Part shown: one piece after another, positions 60,686 to 64,000 of the stretch
Layout: every line of letters begins with the position of its first letter
Numbering within the stretch: the first letter of the stretch is position 1
Assembly: GCF_024181405.1 (NCBI RefSeq)
Contig: NZ_CP051302.1
Span: 930,001-994,000, forward strand
Length of the DNA stretch: 64,000 nucleotides
Direction: 5' to 3'
From: Treponema denticola
Lineage (GTDB): Bacteria; Spirochaetota; Spirochaetia; Treponematales; Treponemataceae
Notes under the pieces: generated by a model
What the model was told of the DNA's origin: nothing
The model's input: only the letters and a program-made list of their open reading frames with translations
The model's database searches: none
Translations under genes and position numbers: made by a program

Positions 60686-61639
60686 TATTTCCTTTCCGGC
60701 TATAAAGGCTTTTACGTTAGCTGCGGCTGTTTTTATAAGCCTCTCTCTGGCTTCAAAGGTTTGCCATGCTATGTGGGGCGTAATAATACAGTTAGGAGCT
60801 TTAAGCAAGGGATTATCCTTAGCCGGAGGTTCTACACTGAGAACATCGCAGGCAAGACCTGCAAGTCTTTTTTCCTTTAAAGCCTCTGCTGCATCCTTTT
60901 CGTTTATAAGAGGTCCCCGTCCCGTATTGATTACAATGGAAGTTTTTTTTATCTTTTTTAAGGACTCGGCATTTATAATTTCTTTTGTTTCCGGAGTCAA
61001 AGGACAGTTTAAGCTTATTATATCGGAAGAAGAAAAAAGCTCATCTAAAGAAACTTGTTTTGCTTCTTCTAAGCCCTTAATATTTTTTTTAGAGCGGTTA
61101 AAATAGATTACCTTCATATTCATGGCAAGGGCAATTTTTGCAACGGCTTGGCCTATGTTTCCAAAGCCGACTATACCCATAGTCTTATCGGAAAGCTCCC
61201 TTATATCAAAGCTATGATAGCAAAAATGGGGGGACGCCGACCATTTTCCGCCCATAGCTTCATCGCTATGCTCCTTTACATGCCAATAAAAGTGAAAAAT
61301 AAGGGCAAATACAAGTTGAGCCACGCTGTCGGTGCTGTAAGAGGGAATATTCGTTACGCAGATATTTTTAGCTCTTGCAGCCTCAATATCGACAACATTG
61401 TAGCCCGTAGCTAAAACTCCTATATATTTAAGCCGCGGCAAAGAATCCATTATTTCTTTAGAAAAAACTACCTTATTTGTAAGAACGGCATCTGCCTCCT
61501 TACACCTTTCAATAAGCTCATCTGCACTTGTTTTGTCATATATTGTAAGATTTGAAACCGATTTTAACTCATCCCACGAAAGGTCTCCGGGATTGGAAGT
61601 AAACCCGTCAAGAATAACCAAATTTAATTTTTCACTCAT
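60671..61639 (-). CDS. D-isomer-specific 2-hydroxyacid dehydrogenase
   Basis: 322 residues. NAD-binding GIVGFGNIGQAVAKIA, catalytic Arg in VINTGRGPLI, Glu in the following segment, and His in TPHIAWQTFEARERL. The closest named types are glycerate and D-lactate dehydrogenases. RBS GAGGTG before ATG 61639. Cytoplasmic. Confidence 0.92.
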   Translation of the reverse strand: MSEKLNLVILDGFTSNPGDLSWDELKSVSNLTIYDKTSADELIERCKEADAVLTNKVVFSKEIMDSLPRLKYIGVLATGYNVVDIEAARAKNICVTNIPSYSTDSVAQLVFALIFHFYWHVKEHSDEAMGGKWSASPHFCYHSFDIRELSDKTMGIVGFGNIGQAVAKIALAMNMKVIYFNRSKKNIKGLEEAKQVSLDELFSSSDIISLNCPLTPETKEIINAESLKKIKKTSIVINTGRGPLINEKDAAEALKEKRLAGLACDVLSVEPPAKDNPLLKAPNCIITPHIAWQTFEARERLIKTAAANVKAFIAGKEINRVN

Positions 61640-61684
61640 AAAAACACCTCTGTATGGTTATCATTCCATATTTTTTTTAATTCG

Positions 61685-62182
61685 TCAAGGGGTCTTTTTG
61701 GGATAAGAATGTTGATTTATAATACCTTTAAAATCTAAAAGAGATATATCCATAGAGCGGGCATAATCGCACAACTCGCTATCACCCGAAATAAGCAAAT
61801 CACAATTTTTTGCCATAAGTAAAATTACAGAATCGGTAATACCTAAATTATAATATGTATTCTGGTCAATAGCTTCTATAGTTTTTATATAAACCTCTAC
61901 ACTTTTCTTATATATTTCTTTTGATAAATAAACATATTTTTCTTTATCATAGCCTTTAAATGTATTATTTAAAAGATTGTCAACTTCTGTTGTTATGTTG
62001 GGACAGATTATAAGCTCTGCATCAGAGCCAATATTATTCATAGTACTTATTAAAAAGTTATAATCTTCAACAGAATAAATGGAAGTACGCTTATGAGTTT
62101 TTATCTTATGCGGAGCTATTCTGCCGATTAAATACAAGAGAAAGACATTTGTATCTAAAATAATTTTTTTAGGAAAATGCAT
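61685..62182 (-). CDS. PIN-domain-like protein
   Basis: 165 residues from ATG 62182 (the frame opens at TTG 62197). PIN-like acidic residues in order: ILDTNVFLLYLI (Asp), a Glu in ITTEVDNLL, then LGITDSVILLMAKNCDLLISGDSEL (Asp pairs). PIN nucleases cut RNA. Downstream of a small partner gene by 4 bases, the layout of a toxin-antitoxin pair, but the partner is not a known antitoxin. Confidence 0.72.
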   Translation of the reverse strand: MHFPKKIILDTNVFLLYLIGRIAPHKIKTHKRTSIYSVEDYNFLISTMNNIGSDAELIICPNITTEVDNLLNNTFKGYDKEKYVYLSKEIYKKSVEVYIKTIEAIDQNTYYNLGITDSVILLMAKNCDLLISGDSELCDYARSMDISLLDFKGIINQHSYPKKTP

Positions 62183-62186
62183 AGCT

Positions 62187-62456
62187 CTATTCTGCAAACA
62201 TTCTCATTTGAGCTATTTTTCCTGCATTCATATTAAAATCAATTTTCTTATAAATGCGGGTATATGGTAAATTTAAAGCCGTTGCAGTATATAAATTTTT
62301 AGGTTTTTCTTCAGGTATTAAGAATGAAACCGTCATAGGCTGAATATAAGAGCTTTCAAGAGGATATAGTTCTTCCAGACGAAAGTCATCGATTTTAAAA
62401 CCATATTCATCACGTAATTCTTGTTCAACTATGGGTAATATATCTTTTATTTTCAT
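62187..62456 (-). CDS. Small partner gene of the PIN-like protein
   Basis: Not recognised. 89 residues (MKIKDILPIVEQELRDEYGFKIDDF...), no DNA-binding motif seen, ending AQMRMFAE. AGGAGG at 62469-62464 is an optimal ribosome site. Likely cotranscribed with the PIN gene and possibly its inhibitor. Confidence 0.65.
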   Translation of the reverse strand: MKIKDILPIVEQELRDEYGFKIDDFRLEELYPLESSYIQPMTVSFLIPEEKPKNLYTATALNLPYTRIYKKIDFNMNAGKIAQMRMFAE

Positions 62457-62481
62457 AAAATATCCTCCTAATGTAAAGACA

Positions 62482-62510
62482 ATTATATCATAAAAAGGTA
62501 GATAAGTCTA
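62482..62510 (-). promoter_or_regulatory. Promoter of the PIN-like pair
   Basis: Minus strand: -10 TATAAT (62487-62482), 17-base spacer to a weak -35 TAGACT (62510-62505). About 25 bases upstream of the 62456 start. Confidence 0.5.
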
Positions 62511-62536
62511 TGTGTTGGAAAAAGTATATTTTCACT

Positions 62537-62725
62537 AGACCATCTAGTGTAGTACTGAAACATGTGCCCTATTGTAGCCGTAATAGGTCATCGATTGTAG
62601 TACTACACGAGACCGTCTAGTGTAGTGCTGAAACAGGTCATCGATTACGACCGTAATAGGGCATCACATGTAGCCGTATAGGTGCCCTATTGTAGCAGTA
62701 AGAGATCGTCTGGTATTAACGTAAT
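62537..62725. repeat. Degenerate tandem repeat, eight units of 22-25 bases
   Basis: Units start at 62537, 62562, 62585, 62610, 62635, 62658, 62680 and 62703, most beginning AGR and several ending GTAAT or GAAAC. Unit 1 and 4 differ at 2 of 25 positions; 2 and 7 share GTGCCCTATTGTAGC; 3 and 5 share AGGTCATCGATT. It lies between the PIN-like pair and the HARE-HTH gene. The 388-base interval 62457-62844 holds no other feature that I can support. Confidence 0.8.
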
Positions 62726-62844
62726 AGTACCTACAAAGGGTCTATAAGTCTTTAACTCCTACCTTCCCCTCTTCCCTGTCAACAACCCTTCCGTTTTCTT
62801 TAAGTAGAGCTCGAAAAGATGGGCAGTACGGCATTGGTGATTTA

Positions 62845-63807
62845 TCAAATAATACTCTTTTCTTTTAAATAATTTTCAAATTTATCATCTGTAATTACTT
62901 TATCATAAGTACTTTTTACTTTTCCTAAAGCAATATCTTCAGTTAAGTCGGATATAAATTTATTAAAATCAGGATTATCTTCTGAAAGTCTTTCCAAAGT
63001 ATCCCAATCTATATTTTCATTATATCGAGCATTACAAATTATTTCTGATTCACTTATACTTTCCGGATTCAGCTTTATAATTCCAATTCCAAAAGCATTA
63101 GATAATCTTTGAAGCTCATTTTTAAAATTAGGGTCTTCATCGATTTTCAAGCAAACTAAATATCCCTCATTAGCCCAGCTTGAATTTGAAACAGCCTGAA
63201 AAAAATACTGTCTTAAATTAGAATAATCTATATTCTTTTTCATTTCAAAGGAAAACAGTTTTATTGAATTGACATTCAATGAAGTTTGAAGTTTCATTGT
63301 TTCTTTTGAATAATCTTTAAACGGAAAATATACACCTACTAAATCAGGATGCAGCCATTCATTAGCCCCTTTTACTCTTTTTACTGAATTTTCCTGATAA
63401 ATAGTTTTTGTGTAACAATTAAAATGCGGGTTTGAATAAACATATTTTACTAAAAGCGGATGTAAATCTCTTTCATTAAAATCACTTTCATTATTTTGTT
63501 TTAATTCTGCATTTTCTTTTTTCTCGATTTCCCGTTTTATTTCACTTCCGCTTATATTTAAACTTCTTAAAAGAAATCTTGAAGGGCGTTTTGAAACTTG
63601 AACAAAAGTGCTTTTTTCAGCCTTTTCTTTGGCATCTACATATAATCTTGCTCCTACCGTAGCGGCCGGAGTTTTACCTGAGCTTCCTAGTTTTTTATCA
63701 AAAGAAAACTCAACCGCTTTTTCCCAAATTTCTTCCGGAGTCATTGGCTTTTTTACTTTTTCAAAAACTTCTATAATCAAATCAAAAAAAGTATATTGTT
63801 TCTCCAT
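62845..63807 (-). CDS. HARE-HTH/HrgA-type restriction-associated protein
   Basis: 320 residues. The N-terminus YTFFDLIIEVFEKVKKPMTPEEIWEKAVE and GKTPAATVGARLYVD is a HARE-HTH domain (HB1, ASXL, restriction endonuclease). The C-terminal 180 residues read like a restriction-endonuclease-fold domain (LHPDLVGVYFPF, FSFEMKKNIDYSNLRQYFFQA) of COG2958/HrgA type. No partner methyltransferase in the window. RBS AAGGGAT upstream. Confidence 0.75.
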   Translation of the reverse strand: MEKQYTFFDLIIEVFEKVKKPMTPEEIWEKAVEFSFDKKLGSSGKTPAATVGARLYVDAKEKAEKSTFVQVSKRPSRFLLRSLNISGSEIKREIEKKENAELKQNNESDFNERDLHPLLVKYVYSNPHFNCYTKTIYQENSVKRVKGANEWLHPDLVGVYFPFKDYSKETMKLQTSLNVNSIKLFSFEMKKNIDYSNLRQYFFQAVSNSSWANEGYLVCLKIDEDPNFKNELQRLSNAFGIGIIKLNPESISESEIICNARYNENIDWDTLERLSEDNPDFNKFISDLTEDIALGKVKSTYDKVITDDKFENYLKEKSII

Positions 63808-63851
63808 CTTATCCCTTTTACATAATCAAATAAATTTACGCTTTCAAAAAT

Positions 63852-63884
63852 CCCCCTCTAAAAACATCAGTCTTTAGAGGGGGC
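63852..63884 (-). terminator. Strong terminator of the right-edge gene
   Basis: Perfect 11-base arms CCCCCTCTAAA (63852-63862) and 63873-63883, loop 10 bases; on the minus strand ATTTTTG follows. Serves the gene ending at 63912. Confidence 0.8.
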
Positions 63885-63911
63885 ATCAAAGCTGTTCAAA
63901 TTTAAAGTTGC

Positions 63912-64000
63912 TTATTTACAGCAGCAGCAAGCCTTGTACCTTAAAACAGGTTCTCGGGCAGCTTTTGTTTCATCTACTCGGCCGATTGGGCGTGTGTAGG
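63912..64000 (-). CDS. 3' end of unidentified gene, Cys-rich C-terminus
   Basis: Partial; the frame is open to the window edge. The last 28 residues include YTRPIGRVDET and end with a run of four cysteines and a lysine. I could not identify it. A strong terminator lies 28 bases downstream, which supports it being the true 3' end. Confidence 0.55.
   Translation of the reverse strand, partial: YTRPIGRVDETKAAREPVLRYKACCCCK

Noticed and set aside
62537..62725. CRISPR array
   Set aside because: Units follow each other without spacers and are degenerate; no cas genes in the window.

Overview
The window is AT-rich, densely packed bacterial chromosome that looks like a spirochaete, most probably Treponema denticola or a very close oral treponeme. 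Reasons: a diphosphate-dependent phosphofructokinase of the long spirochaetal type, the rare outer-membrane-bacteria pair TIGR03545/TIGR03546, an ECF S-component of the Trep_Strep (MptD) family that is expanded in T. denticola, a PD-(D/E)XK Rpn-type nuclease/transposase gene, a CheW, and many lipoproteins and exported proteins with low-complexity spirochaetal signal peptides. No phage, rRNA operon, insertion sequence with terminal repeats, or CRISPR array was recognised.

Layout. 0-4.4 kb: an exported Cys/His-box protein, then a minus-strand operon (prenyl synthase, TPR, a metal-site-less YmdB relative, RseC). 4.5-7.1 kb: ligA and a membrane protein. 7.1-7.4 kb: tRNA-Thr(UGU) and tRNA-Tyr(GUA) between a TTGACA promoter and a terminator. 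7.4-17.4 kb: plus-strand housekeeping and surface genes (Cys-cluster protein, MBL hydrolase, MltG, GT4, phosphoribosyltransferase, beta-helix surface protein, RNase HII, YbaB, RecR, PPi-PFK). 17.4-24.5 kb: lipoate genes lplA and lipA (with miaB) flanking a 3.7 kb accessory island made of unknown small genes, three families of dispersed repeat modules, an array of hairpins and a RelB/DinJ-YoeB toxin-antitoxin pair. 24.5-33.9 kb: exported proteins, a phosphodiesterase, an RqcH/NFACT-type protein, the TIGR03545/03546 pair, glgA and a SIMPL lipoprotein. 34-35.7 kb: Rpn nuclease and a lipoprotein. 35.7-42.8 kb: aspS, trpS, cheW, a DegT-type PLP protein, nadK, an ABC-F ATPase. 42.8-47.7 kb: a two-subunit [FeFe]-hydrogenase/flavin oxidoreductase operon and cbiD. 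47.7-54.7 kb: a six-gene operon TetR - ABC - ABC - EcfA(fused) - EcfT - S component. 54.7-64 kb: methyltransferase, GH114-like protein, DNA glycosylase, uracil phosphoribosyltransferase, TPR and SPOR proteins, a 2-hydroxyacid dehydrogenase, a PIN-like pair, a degenerate tandem repeat, a HARE-HTH nuclease-like gene, and the 3' end of an unidentified gene.

How it works together: the lipoate genes (scavenging LplA, sulphur-inserting LipA) serve lipoylated complexes; HydA and its flavin partner would couple NAD(P)H oxidation to H2 release in a fermenting anaerobe; PPi-PFK and GlgA point to PPi-based glycolysis and glycogen storage; the ECF/ABC operon looks like a regulated uptake system for a scarce nutrient.

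The most striking sequence-level signal is regulatory: six unrelated genes lack a Shine-Dalgarno and have a good sigma70-type promoter whose -10 box ends 7-12 bases before the start codon, implying leaderless or nearly leaderless mRNAs. Other notable signals are the YmdB relative that has lost its metal ligands, the mosaic repeats and hairpin arrays in intergenic DNA, a 33-base promoter/operator-like element shared by the toxin-antitoxin operon and a methyltransferase 32 kb away, and a degenerate 23-25 base tandem repeat upstream of the PIN-like pair.
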